Origin: Gordonia sputi NBRC 100414
GTDB lineage: Bacteria; Actinomycetota; Actinomycetes; Mycobacteriales; Mycobacteriaceae
Direction: 5' to 3'
Assembly: GCF_000248055.1 (NCBI RefSeq)
Contig: NZ_BAFC01000120.1
Location: forward strand, 1 to 64,000
DNA length: 64,000 bases
The position numbers were made by a program, and so were the translations under genes. Positions within the stretch are counted from its first letter, which is position 1. Each line of letters begins with the position of its first letter. Under the pieces are notes generated by a model. It saw only the letters and a list, made by a program, of their open reading frames with translations, made no database searches and had not been told where the DNA came from. This document shows positions 49,831 through 57,614 of the stretch, one piece after another.

Positions 49831-50442
49831 GTGACATCGGGCCACGCAGCGACGGGAGACGACGACCGCCCCGCAGGCTCGACGTCGGAAGCCAGCACCC
49901 TTCGTGATCTGTTGACCGCCTCTTCCGGCGGCGACCGCGCTGCATTTTCTCAGCTCTACGACCTCACCAGCGCGCGCATCTACGGCCTCGCCCTGCGGGT
50001 GATCCGTGACGTGCACTACGCCGAGGAGATCGTACAGGAGTCGTACCTGCAGTACTGGCAGAAGGCCGACCAGTATCAGCCGTCGCGCGGCTCGGTGATC
50101 ACGTGGATGATGACGATCGCGCACCGGCGCGCCGTCGACCGTGTCCGCACCGAAGAACTCCAGCAGCGCAAAGCCGCCGAGTACGGCGCAGGCAACGCGA
50201 GCACCCCGCACCCGATCCCGCTCGAGGTGGTCGTCGACCGCGAGGAGACCCGCACCCTGCACACGTGCCTCGATCGGCTGACAGAGCTTCAGCGCGCCAG
50301 CATCGAGATGTCGTACTTCAACGGCATGACCTACCCCGAGGTCGCCGCGGTCACGTCCACTCCGCTACCGACCATCAAATCCCGCATCCGCGACGGCCTC
50401 CGACGGCTCAAGAAGTGTCTGCACGGAGAAGCCGATGGCTGA
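49831..50442 (+). CDS. sigK: ECF sigma factor, SigK type
   Basis: 203 aa from the GTG at 49831 (weak GGTGG ahead); an ATG at 49783 would add 16 residues. Region 2 reads AAFSQLYDLTSARIYGLALR and VQESYLQYWQKA, then SVITWMMTIAHRRAVDRVRTEE; region 4 reads CLDRLTELQRASIEMSYFNGMTYPEVAA, then TIKSRIRDGLRRLKKCL. The match to mycobacterial SigK is strong, including the AHRRAVDRVR core. It overlaps the anti-sigma gene by 8 bp. In mycobacteria SigK responds to redox state through conserved cysteines; such cysteines are not conspicuous here. Confidence 0.88.
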   Translation: MTSGHAATGDDDRPAGSTSEASTLRDLLTASSGGDRAAFSQLYDLTSARIYGLALRVIRDVHYAEEIVQESYLQYWQKADQYQPSRGSVITWMMTIAHRRAVDRVRTEELQQRKAAEYGAGNASTPHPIPLEVVVDREETRTLHTCLDRLTELQRASIEMSYFNGMTYPEVAAVTSTPLPTIKSRIRDGLRRLKKCLHGEADG

Positions 50443-51307
50443 CACCGAGTGGCTCGACGACCACGTCGAGCTGTACGCCATCGACGCGCTGACGCCTGCC
50501 GAGACCGAACGCGTGCGCCGCGAACTCGACGACCTCAGCGCCGTCGAACTCCGGATCTACCTCGCCCGCATCACCGACATCCAGTCGGCCATCACCGACC
50601 TCGCGAGTGGATTCGCACTCGCCGCGCCCGCCGAACTGCGCGCGACGGTCCTCGACCGCGCATTCAGCGCCGACCCGGAATCCGTCTCCGACACCGAGCA
50701 ACGGGGCGTCTCCGACACCGAGCAACGGGGCGTCTCCGACACCGAGCAACCGGGGACCGCCGAGAGTGACTCAGAGCCAGGGACCGCCGAAAGTAACTCA
50801 GAGCCGTCGGCCGTCGTCCCGATCGACCGTGCGCGCAGCAGACGCGGGCGCGCGGCACTCGCGGTCGGCGCCGCGGCGGTCGCGGTGGCCGTCGCACTCG
50901 GTGCGGGTGTACTCATCGGGCGCACCACGGCGCCGGAGCAGACACCGTCGTCGACCACCGCCCAACAGGTGTCCGACATTCTCGCCGCACCGGACGCGCG
51001 GTCGACGGTTTCGTCGCTCGCCGACAATCGGGGCACCATCACCGTCGTGAGTTCGAAGTCGGCGAACCGCGCCGTAGCCGTGGTGCGTGACCAGCGCAAT
51101 CCCATCGCCGCGGACCAGACGTTCCAGTTGTGGCTGATCGGCAAAGCAGCCACGCCGGTGTCGGCGGGCCTCGTCGCGGGTACCGGCTCCGCTGCCCCGC
51201 ACGTGATCGATTCGCTCGACGACTCGTCCGTGCTCGCGGTGACCATCGAGCCACAGGGTGGATCGCCTCAACCGACGACAGATATCCTGACGCAGGTCGC
51301 GCTGTAG
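50435..51307 (+). CDS. rskA: Membrane anti-sigma factor, RskA type
   Basis: 290 aa, single-pass membrane protein. The cytoplasmic N-terminal anti-sigma domain (residues 1-80: WLDDHVELYAIDALTPAETE) holds SigK. A single TM (about 146-166, AALAVGAAAVAVAVALGAGVL) follows. The extracytoplasmic RskA domain ends with QTFQLWLIGKAATPVSAGL and the typical VLAVTIEPQGGSPQPT. Between domain and TM lies an odd repetitive linker: three VSDTEQRG-like units and two TAESDSEPG-like units encoded by 24- and 27-bp repeats. Likely released by regulated proteolysis, as for the mycobacterial protein. Confidence 0.92.
   Translation: MADTEWLDDHVELYAIDALTPAETERVRRELDDLSAVELRIYLARITDIQSAITDLASGFALAAPAELRATVLDRAFSADPESVSDTEQRGVSDTEQRGVSDTEQPGTAESDSEPGTAESNSEPSAVVPIDRARSRRGRAALAVGAAAVAVAVALGAGVLIGRTTAPEQTPSSTTAQQVSDILAAPDARSTVSSLADNRGTITVVSSKSANRAVAVVRDQRNPIAADQTFQLWLIGKAATPVSAGLVAGTGSAAPHVIDSLDDSSVLAVTIEPQGGSPQPTTDILTQVAL
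50684..50809 (+). repeat. In-frame tandem repeats inside rskA
   Basis: Three 24-bp units (50684, 50708, 50732) followed by two 27-bp units (50756, 50783). All are in frame and code for the acidic linker between the anti-sigma domain and the membrane span. Near-identity of the DNA copies indicates recent expansion and possible length variation between strains. Confidence 0.9.
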
Positions 51308-51385
51308 CCGCGACGCACGGCTACGGGGTGGAGATCGCCGAGAGGGCGGCCTCGGAGAAGTCCCGAGTGATCGCAGGAGTGAACA

Positions 51386-52378
51386 ATGCGTCGACAACAC
51401 CTGATCTGGCTGACCCTTGGGCTCATGCTGGCCGCGTTCCTCGGGGCGACAGCACCCGCACAGGCGGCGCCGACGTCGAGCATCGTCAGTTCCACCGACG
51501 ATTCACCCCAGCAGGTGACGCTGATGGTGCACTCGGCGTCGATGGATCGAATCGTCCCGGTCACGGTGTTGACCCCGAAGAACCGCACCCGTGCGGCACC
51601 GACGCTGTACCTGCTCAACGGTGCAGGCGGTGGCGAGGATTCGGCCACCTGGGATGCCCGCACCGACTACAAGAAGTTCTTCGCCGACAAGAACGTGTAT
51701 GTCGTGACCCCGATCGGCGGTGCGTTCTCGTACTACACCGATTGGCAACGCGACGACCCGGTCCTCGGCCGCAACAAGTGGCAGACGTTCCTCACCAAAG
51801 AGCTGCCACCACTGATCGGCAAGCGCTTCCCGACCACGGGAAAGGTTGCTGCAGCGGGCATCTCGATGGCCGGGACCACGGTGTTCAACCTCGCGCTCGC
51901 TGCCCCCGGTCTGTACCGCTCGATTGCCGCGTTCAGCGGCTGCGCGCGCACCAGCGACCCGGTCGGGCAGCAATACATCCGCTTCGTCGTCGAGAACCGC
52001 GGCGGAGGCAACATGGTCAATATGTGGGGACCGCTGAACGGACCCGGCTGGCGGGCCAACGATCCCTATCTCAACGCGGCGAAGCTACGCGGCACCAGGG
52101 TCTATATGACCGCGGGCACCGGGCTTCCCGGCAAGCACGAACGCCTGTCCGATCCGTCGATCGACGGCGACGGGCTGGTACTGGCGAACCAGGCTCTGCT
52201 CGGCGGCGCGATCGAGTTCGGCATCGATCAGTGCACACGCCAGATGGCGACGCGCCTCGCTCAGCTCGGCATTCCCGCCAAGGTCAATCTGCGTCCCGCC
52301 GGAAGCCACTCATGGGGCTACTGGCAGGACGACCTGCACCAGACCTGGCCGTCTCTCGCCCGCGACATCGGGGCGTGA
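51386..52378 (+). CDS. Secreted mycolyltransferase / antigen-85-like esterase
   Basis: 330 aa. A signal peptide (IWLTLGLMLAAFLGATAPAQA|A) leads into an alpha/beta-hydrolase of the mycolyltransferase family. It has YLLNGAGGGEDSATWD, the nucleophile Ser160 in AAAGISMAGT and His308 in GSHSWGYWQDDL. Family members transfer mycoloyl groups between trehalose monomycolate and arabinogalactan or trehalose in the outer cell wall. The ATG is preceded by AGGAG. The gene supports a mycolic-acid-bearing host. Monocistronic. Confidence 0.9.
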   Translation: MRRQHLIWLTLGLMLAAFLGATAPAQAAPTSSIVSSTDDSPQQVTLMVHSASMDRIVPVTVLTPKNRTRAAPTLYLLNGAGGGEDSATWDARTDYKKFFADKNVYVVTPIGGAFSYYTDWQRDDPVLGRNKWQTFLTKELPPLIGKRFPTTGKVAAAGISMAGTTVFNLALAAPGLYRSIAAFSGCARTSDPVGQQYIRFVVENRGGGNMVNMWGPLNGPGWRANDPYLNAAKLRGTRVYMTAGTGLPGKHERLSDPSIDGDGLVLANQALLGGAIEFGIDQCTRQMATRLAQLGIPAKVNLRPAGSHSWGYWQDDLHQTWPSLARDIGA

Positions 52379-52382
52379 GACC

Positions 52383-52769
52383 TCACCAGCGGTCGAGGCT
52401 GGTGTAGCCGTCCTGCAGAGCGCGAGCCAGCAGGTGCGTCTTCGTCGGGGCGGGGCGACCCGCGGCCGTGTACTTCGTGCGAATGCGCGCGAGGTGGGTG
52501 CTCACGGTCGAGGCTGAAATGAACAGCGTCGCCGCGGCGTCCTCTTTTGATTCCGCACGCAGCCAGGTCAACAACACCTCGACCTCGCGGCGCGACAGCA
52601 TCGGCCGACGTGCCACGGCGGCGTCATGGCCGTGGCGGTAGTCGTCCATCCGGGCGATCTGGGCGGAGCCGAATGAATTCGACGCCGCGCCGCGATCTGC
52701 GACAACAGGGGACACAGGCACGGGCGATGGCGCCCCGAGGGCACCCCCGGTCTCTGTTACTACGGTCAC
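52383..52769 (-). CDS. Orphan LuxR-type HTH protein
   Basis: 128 aa, GTG start with AAGGA ahead. Residues 56-122 form a LuxR C-terminal HTH (LSRREVEVLLTWLRAESKED, then ISASTVSTHLARIRTKYTAAGR). The first 55 residues are unstructured-looking and Pro/Val/Ala-rich; no receiver, PAS or ATPase domain is attached, so its input is unknown. Its stop codon is 5 nt from the convergent mycolyltransferase gene. Could be a constitutive DNA-binding regulator of nearby cell-envelope genes; speculative. Confidence 0.75.
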   Translation of the reverse strand: MTVVTETGGALGAPSPVPVSPVVADRGAASNSFGSAQIARMDDYRHGHDAAVARRPMLSRREVEVLLTWLRAESKEDAAATLFISASTVSTHLARIRTKYTAAGRPAPTKTHLLARALQDGYTSLDRW

Positions 52770-52910
52770 CGTTACGTCCTTACATCATGTCGTTACGACA
52801 GCGATCCCCAACACTCAGCAAATAGTAAGGATTAGGTCTGACATGTCGGTAGTCCCCTAAATGGGGCCTTTGTTGCATTCGCAAGAATCGGCGCCGAAAG
52901 CCGCACGCTA

Positions 52911-52974
52911 AATGTGTGTCCCATCGACAGATGTGGGCGCTGCAGCAGCCACATCTATCGATAAGACACACATT
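52911..52974. repeat. Long inverted repeat, 26-bp arms
   Basis: Arms 52911-52936 and 52949-52974 pair at 23 of 26 positions around a 12-nt loop that itself contains GCTGCAGC. No T-tract and no adjacent stop codon. Could be a regulator-binding dyad, a structured RNA or a remnant of a mobile-element end. Confidence 0.8.
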
Positions 52975-53088
52975 CAGACCGGGAGAGCAGACGGTATGCC
53001 AAACTAGAACACGTTCTTGTTTGTTCGTCGCGGCACGCTCGGGCGCTCGCTGCCAGCACGCGGCTGCCCGCGTACTTCGCTGCCCGAA

Positions 53089-53142
53089 GTCGCCGCCCGA
53101 ATACATCGCTGCAGAAAACGTCGCCGCCCGAATACATCGCTG
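53089..53142. repeat. 23-bp direct repeat, period 31 bp
   Basis: Identical copies at 53089-53111 and 53120-53142 (core CGCCGCCCGAATACATCGCTG), with a decayed third version just upstream (around 53064-53085). They end 15 nt before the start codon of the next gene, so they lie in its 5' leader or promoter. Confidence 0.8.
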
Positions 53143-53157
53143 TCAGAAAGGGGCCTC

Positions 53158-53904
53158 ATGTCCTCCCCGTCGACCCACACCGTCGCAGGTACCACGCTCA
53201 CGATACCCGTCGAGGTCAGAGATGCGCGGTGCATCGCTGCGGGATTCACCGCCGACGCCGACGCGATGGCGAGAACCATAGCGGCGTCGGGCGCCTCTCC
53301 GCTTCGTCCGCTGCGGATACGCCCGGGCCGCGGCATGGTGATGCTGGTGTTCGTCGACTATGTCGACGGAGATCTCGGCCCGTACAACGAGTTCGGGGTG
53401 TGCCTGCTCGTCGAGAATCCGACTGCGCCCGCGTCTCCGCTCAGCGCGCTCGGCTCTGTGGTGCGCGGCGATGCGCACGCGCTGATCCATCGACTCCCCG
53501 TCGACGGTGAGTTCACCCGACAGGCTGGACGCGGGATCTGGGGCTTTCCCAAGTTTCTCGCCGATTTCGATGTCGACCACGATGGCTCGCGTAAGCGCGG
53601 CAGTGTTTCGGAGGACGGACGCCTCATCGCTGCCCTCGAGACCGCACCGGGCCTGCCGGTCCCCGCGGCTCCGGGCGACGCGGAACTCACCGCCTACTCG
53701 TGCCTCGACGGAAAGCTGCGCTCCATACCGTGGCGACTCGGATCGCTGAGCGGCGTCCGGGCCCGCATCGGCGGCGCAACCCTCACGCTCGGCGGACACC
53801 CGATCGCGGACGAACTACGCGGCCTGAAGTTGGCCCGGCACGCCGCCATCACCATGTCGGTGGGACACCTGGCCATGACGTTCGACGACGCGACCGATCT
53901 CTGA
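53158..53904 (+). CDS. Acetoacetate-decarboxylase-family protein
   Basis: 248 aa. The family features are VMLVFVDYVDGDLGPYNEFG (about residues 60-80) and GIWGFPKFLADFDV, where the Lys would be the Schiff-base residue of true acetoacetate decarboxylase. The C-terminal half has the usual beta-rich HP..RGLKLARH segment. Many actinobacterial members act on other keto acids or have unknown substrates. The ATG at 53158 follows AGAAAGG; an upstream in-frame extension runs through the repeats and is rejected. Monocistronic. Confidence 0.82.
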   Translation: MSSPSTHTVAGTTLTIPVEVRDARCIAAGFTADADAMARTIAASGASPLRPLRIRPGRGMVMLVFVDYVDGDLGPYNEFGVCLLVENPTAPASPLSALGSVVRGDAHALIHRLPVDGEFTRQAGRGIWGFPKFLADFDVDHDGSRKRGSVSEDGRLIAALETAPGLPVPAAPGDAELTAYSCLDGKLRSIPWRLGSLSGVRARIGGATLTLGGHPIADELRGLKLARHAAITMSVGHLAMTFDDATDL

Positions 53905-53965
53905 GATTCGGCCTGCCGGCAGCTCACCGATCGCACCGCGCACGCGTCGTCGACCCGACTGTTCC

Positions 53966-54031
53966 TAGACTGGCGTCATCAGCCCCAAAGGCCGAAAAGC
54001 CCAAAGCCGAAAAGCACAGAAGCCGAAAGGC
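53966..54031 (+). promoter_or_regulatory. Pirin gene promoter and purine-rich repeat leader
   Basis: A TAGACT -10 candidate (53966-53971) is followed by three 13-15-nt purine-rich units of the form AAGCCGAAAAGC (53988, 54003 and about 54019), in the 5' leader up to the ATG at 54040. No -35 is convincing. Confidence 0.45.
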
Positions 54032-54039
54032 GTGACGCC

Positions 54040-55053
54040 ATGAGCAACCTCGAAGCACATCCGGCCGAAATCGACTGTCAGACCGAGGTCGAGAACGCCG
54101 ACCCCGATCACGACGGATCGCTGCGGGTCGAGGTGCTCACCGCGCGCGACGTACCGCTCGGCGGCCCGCGTGCCATGACTGTCCACCGCACCCTGCCGCA
54201 GCGGGAGCGGTCGCTGATCGGAGCGTGGTGTTTCGCCGACCATTACGGACCCGACGACGTCTCGGCCACCGGCGGCATGGATGTGCCTCCGCATCCGCAC
54301 ATCGGATTGCAAACGGTCAGTTGGCTTTTCACCGGTGAGATCGAGCATCGGGACACGATGGGCAATCATGCGATGGTGCGTCCGGGCGAACTGAACCTGA
54401 TGACTTCGGGCCACGGCATTGCCCATACCGAGGTCTCCACTCCCGACACCACGGTCCTACACGGCGTGCAGTTGTGGGTCGCACTCCCGGCAGACGCGGC
54501 GAACACCGCTCGCTACTTCGCCCATTACGCGCCGCCGGCGATCACCGTCGGCGGCGTGACGGCACTCGTCTTTCTCGGGACGTTGCTCGGCAGCACGTCG
54601 CCGGTCGAGACGTTCACGCCGCTACTGGGCGCTGAACTGCGCATCCCGCCGGGAACCGACGTCACCCTCGACGTCGACCCCGGATTCGAACACGGATTCC
54701 TCGTCGACTCGGGACGCGTGGAGATCGTCGATTCGACGACGGGCCCGCTCGAGCGCACCGAACTCGGCTACGTCGGAGTCGGTGCCGAAACCGTCGTCCT
54801 CGCCAATCGCGGCGACGACGACGCGCGGGTCATCGTGCTCGGTGGCGCGCCGTTCGACGACGACATCATCATGTGGTGGAACTTCGTCGGCCGCACGCAC
54901 GAGGAGATCGTGGCAGCGCGCGAGGAGTGGATGGCCCACAGTGAACGCTTCGGCCAGGTGCAGGGGTACACCGGCGAGGTGCAGCATCTGCCCGCGCCGA
55001 CACTTCCTGGCACACGACTGCGCGCCCGGGAGAACACTCCCGGGCGCGCATAG
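54040..55053 (+). CDS. Pirin-family protein
   Basis: 337 aa bicupin. The N-terminal cupin has the metal-binding signature GGMDVPPHPHIGLQTVSWLF (two His about residues 86 and 88), the later His in GEIEHRDTMGNHAMVRPGEL and the Glu in GHGIAHTEVS. The C-terminal pirin domain has FDDDIIMWWNFVGRTHEEI. Pirins are metal-dependent; some oxidise quercetin and others act in regulation or metabolism. The exact role is unknown. A short GC-rich repeat (CGCCCGGGAG ... CTCCCGGGCG) around the stop codon could form a terminator. Confidence 0.92.
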   Translation: MSNLEAHPAEIDCQTEVENADPDHDGSLRVEVLTARDVPLGGPRAMTVHRTLPQRERSLIGAWCFADHYGPDDVSATGGMDVPPHPHIGLQTVSWLFTGEIEHRDTMGNHAMVRPGELNLMTSGHGIAHTEVSTPDTTVLHGVQLWVALPADAANTARYFAHYAPPAITVGGVTALVFLGTLLGSTSPVETFTPLLGAELRIPPGTDVTLDVDPGFEHGFLVDSGRVEIVDSTTGPLERTELGYVGVGAETVVLANRGDDDARVIVLGGAPFDDDIIMWWNFVGRTHEEIVAAREEWMAHSERFGQVQGYTGEVQHLPAPTLPGTRLRARENTPGRA

Positions 55054-55085
55054 ACGGTCAGTCTGTTTCGGCCAGTCTCTATCGC

Positions 55086-55751
55086 TCAGTCGCCGGCCAG
55101 CAGGCGAGCGAAGTTGGCGATGCCCGCCTCCTCGCCCGCGTATATCCGCTGCTCGCCGCGATCAGCGTCCGAGGCCTGCGACGCAACCGCCCGCCGATTC
55201 GTTCCGGTGGGCATGAGCGCCACCAATTGTGTTGCGGCCCGACGGATTCGGTCGGACAGCGTTGCCGTGTCGCCGGAGGTCGACGCCCAGTCCTCCGACG
55301 CCGCGTAGACGCCGGTCGGTACGACGACGGTGCGCAGGTAGCCGAACAACGGACGCAGCGCGTGGTCGAGGACCATCGAGTGCCGGGGGCTCCCACCGGT
55401 CGCCGCGATGAGTACCGGCTTACCCTCCATCGCATCGACATCGACGAGGTCGAAGAACGACTTGAACAGGCCTGAGTACGACGCGTTGAACACCGGGGTC
55501 GCGACGATGAGCGCGTCGGCGTCCTGCACGGACCGGATGGCGTCACCGGCAGCACCGGTCGCGAAACCGGTTGCCAGCGAACGCCCGATGTCGACGGCGA
55601 GATCACGCAGATCGATGATCTGCACGTCGACATCGCCGCCCTGCGATCGCACGAGCGACGCGGCGTCGTCGGTGAGCCGGTCGACGAGCATCCTCGTCGA
55701 CGACGGTTCACTGAGTCCGGCGTTGACCGCGACGAGCGTTACCGGCTTCAT
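55086..55751 (-). CDS. NADPH-dependent FMN reductase, CE1759-type (monooxygenase partner)
   Basis: 221 aa flavodoxin-like reductase: KPVTLVAVNAGLSEPSSTRML at the N-terminus, DADALIVATPVFNASYSGLF in the centre and GGSPRHSMV. It supplies reduced flavin to the luciferase-like monooxygenase encoded just upstream; the start overlaps that gene's stop codon by 4 bp (55748-55751). This reductase/monooxygenase pairing is a known conserved couple in corynebacteria and relatives. Confidence 0.9.
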   Translation of the reverse strand: MKPVTLVAVNAGLSEPSSTRMLVDRLTDDAASLVRSQGGDVDVQIIDLRDLAVDIGRSLATGFATGAAGDAIRSVQDADALIVATPVFNASYSGLFKSFFDLVDVDAMEGKPVLIAATGGSPRHSMVLDHALRPLFGYLRTVVVPTGVYAASEDWASTSGDTATLSDRIRRAATQLVALMPTGTNRRAVASQASDADRGEQRIYAGEEAGIANFARLLAGD

Positions 55752-56857
55752 GCGTTCACCTGTGCTTCCTGCCCTGCAAGCTCCTCTGCGTCGCGTTCCG
55801 CGACGAGCGAGGCGTGCGTAGGAGCGTCGGGAACGTCGGCCGGGCGCCCTTCCGCGAACCCCTTGCGGAGTTCGGGGAGCACCTCGCCGAGCTCATCGAG
55901 CTGCTCGAGGACCGTCTTGAGCGGCAGGCCCGCGTGGTCGACGAGGAACAGCTGGCGCTGGTAGTCGCCGAAGGTGTCGCGGAACGAGAGCGTGCGGTCG
56001 ATGAACTCCTGCGGGCTGCCGACGGTGAGCGGCGTCTCGCGACTGAAGTCCTCCAACGACGGTCCGTGCCCGTACACGGGCGCGTTGTCGAAGTAGGGAC
56101 GGAACTCGTTGACGGCGTCCTGGGAGTTCTTCCTGATGAAGAACTGACCGCCGAGTCCGACGATCGCCTGGTGCGCCTTTCCGTGTCCGTAGTGCTCGTA
56201 GCGCTCCCGATAGAAATCGATCAGTCGCTTTGAGTGCTCAGCTGGCCAGAAGATGTGGTTGGCGAAGAAGCCGTCGCCGTAATAGGCGGCCTGTTCGGCG
56301 ATTTCCGGGCTGCGGATCGACCCGTGCCACACGAACGGCGCGACGTCGTCGAGCGGACGCGGCGTCGAGGTAAACGACTGCAGCGGGGTGCGGAACTTGC
56401 CTTCCCAGTCGACGACGTCCTCGGTCCACAACCGGTGCAGCAGGTGGTAGTTCTCGATGGCCAGCGGGATGCCCTGACGGATGTCCTTGCCGAACCACGG
56501 GTACACCGGGCCGGTGTTGCCACGACCGAGCATCAGGTCGACGCGGCCATCGGCAAGGTGTTGCAACATGGCAAAGTCCTCAGCGATCTTGACCGGGTCG
56601 TTGGTGGTGATCAGAGTCGTCGCGGTGGAGAGGTGCAGCTTGCTTGTCTGAGCTGCGATGTAGGCGAGCGTCGTCGTCGGTGACGACGAGAAGAACGGTG
56701 GATTGTGGTGCTCGCCGATGGCATACACATCGAGGCCGATGTCCTCGGCCTTCTTCGCGATCGCCACCGACGCCTTGATGCGCTCATGTTCTGTCGGCTC
56801 GACTCCCGTCGTAGGGTCGGCCGTGATGTCGCTGACGGAAAACAGTCCGAACTGCAT
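55748..56857 (-). CDS. Luciferase-like (LLM-class) flavin-dependent monooxygenase, CE1758-type
   Basis: 369 aa TIM-barrel oxygenase that uses FMNH2 and O2. Typical blocks are MQFGLFSVSDI, VYAIGEHHNPPFFSSSPTT, KIAEDFAMLQHLADGRVDLM and GRGNTGPVYPWFG. The ATG at 56855-56857 has AGGAGG 8 nt upstream; an in-frame start at 56902 would sit inside the operator. Cotranscribed with its FMN reductase. Substrate unknown. A perfect palindrome lies 45 bp upstream of the start. Confidence 0.9.
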   Translation of the reverse strand: MQFGLFSVSDITADPTTGVEPTEHERIKASVAIAKKAEDIGLDVYAIGEHHNPPFFSSSPTTTLAYIAAQTSKLHLSTATTLITTNDPVKIAEDFAMLQHLADGRVDLMLGRGNTGPVYPWFGKDIRQGIPLAIENYHLLHRLWTEDVVDWEGKFRTPLQSFTSTPRPLDDVAPFVWHGSIRSPEIAEQAAYYGDGFFANHIFWPAEHSKRLIDFYRERYEHYGHGKAHQAIVGLGGQFFIRKNSQDAVNEFRPYFDNAPVYGHGPSLEDFSRETPLTVGSPQEFIDRTLSFRDTFGDYQRQLFLVDHAGLPLKTVLEQLDELGEVLPELRKGFAEGRPADVPDAPTHASLVAERDAEELAGQEAQVNA

Positions 56858-56901
56858 GTCATGCCTCCTGGAATGACGGATACGAAACCTTTCACTCGCC
56901 A

Positions 56902-56923
56902 TAACCGGACCACGGTCCGGTTA
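56902..56923. promoter_or_regulatory. Perfect 10-2-10 palindromic operator
   Basis: A dyad of ten bases each side of a two-base centre (half-site TAACCGGACC). It lies between the monooxygenase ATG (56857) and the divergent lipoprotein gene (57004). Its CGGACC/GGTCCG core is of the kind bound by TetR-family repressors. No TetR gene is in the window. Confidence 0.75.
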
Positions 56924-56946
56924 ATTCCCACGCGAGGTACCGCCCC

Positions 56947-56974
56947 TTGTCGACGTCAAGCGATCGGTTAGTGT
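56947..56974 (+). promoter_or_regulatory. Candidate promoter of the lipoprotein gene
   Basis: TTGTCG (56947-56952), 16-nt spacer, TAGTGT (56969-56974), about 30 nt before the ATG at 57004 with AGGAG between. Confidence 0.45.
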
Positions 56975-57003
56975 GGCCTTACAATTCGTCGTCAGGAGTA
57001 GCA

Positions 57004-57510
57004 ATGAAGCTTCGGAAGTCTCTCGCGGCAGCCATGATCGCGGGCGCCGCACTTGTCGCTGTAGCGGGCTGTTCAGGTTCGGACAGCGCCAGCGATACCG
57101 TCGCAAGCGCCACCAGCAAGGTCACCGAGGCGACGAGCCAGGCCGCCGCGGCCATCGCGGGCCTGACCAACTCCGACGCCCAGGGCATCCTCCGCAAGGC
57201 CGTCGACCCCAACACTTCGTCCGATGAGCTCGAGAAGGTCGTCGACACCAGCAACCCGGTCACCAAGACCGCGATCCAGGCGTACGCCAAGGGCGCGTCT
57301 GCAGCGGGTTACGGACCCGATGTCTACACCGTGACCGAGGTCAAGAAGACCGGCGACAACGCTGCTGATGCCAGCGTGGAGGTCAAGAGCCCGCACACGT
57401 CCAACCCCGCCAACATCACGCTCTCGTACGTAAAGGTCGACGGCGAGTGGAAGCTGTCCGGCAATGCCGTCACGCAGCTCTCGTCGATGATGGGCCAGCA
57501 CGGCGGCTGA
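57004..57510 (+). CDS. Lipoprotein of the low-molecular-weight antigen MTB12 type
   Basis: 168 aa. Signal peptide with lipobox (AAMIAGAALVAVAGC|SGSDS, Cys near residue 22), then a Ser/Thr/Ala linker and a compact alpha+beta domain (ILRKAVDPNTSSDELEKVVD ... VKVDGEWKLSGNAVTQLSSM), the NTF2-like pattern of MTB12-type antigens. Exported and lipid-anchored. The ATG is preceded by AGGAG. Function unknown; a cell-envelope role is likely. Followed by a strong terminator. Confidence 0.82.
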   Translation: MKLRKSLAAAMIAGAALVAVAGCSGSDSASDTVASATSKVTEATSQAAAAIAGLTNSDAQGILRKAVDPNTSSDELEKVVDTSNPVTKTAIQAYAKGASAAGYGPDVYTVTEVKKTGDNAADASVEVKSPHTSNPANITLSYVKVDGEWKLSGNAVTQLSSMMGQHGG

Positions 57511-57539
57511 TTCGCCGTCTCGGGCAACACCGATACACC

Positions 57540-57585
57540 CACACCGCGCCGTTCCGGATTTTCTTCTCCGGGGCGGCGCGGTGTG
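57540..57585 (+). terminator. Terminator of the lipoprotein gene
   Basis: An 18-bp stem (57540-57557 with 57568-57585) including two G-U wobbles, with a T-rich 10-nt loop, 30 nt after the stop codon. Confidence 0.75.
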
Positions 57586-57614
57586 CGTCGGTAGACTCGT
57601 TGCGAGGAGGGCCG

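Larger units (their letters stand above)
52770..53157. other. Repeat-rich intergenic region (about 390 bp)
   Basis: No gene seen. It contains clustered GTTAC words near 52756-52790, a CCCC-TAAAT-GGGG inverted repeat near 52855, a long imperfect hairpin (52911-52974) and a 23-bp direct repeat (53089-53142). It separates the orphan LuxR protein (minus) from the acetoacetate-decarboxylase-like gene (plus), so it is the shared control region. Confidence 0.65.
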
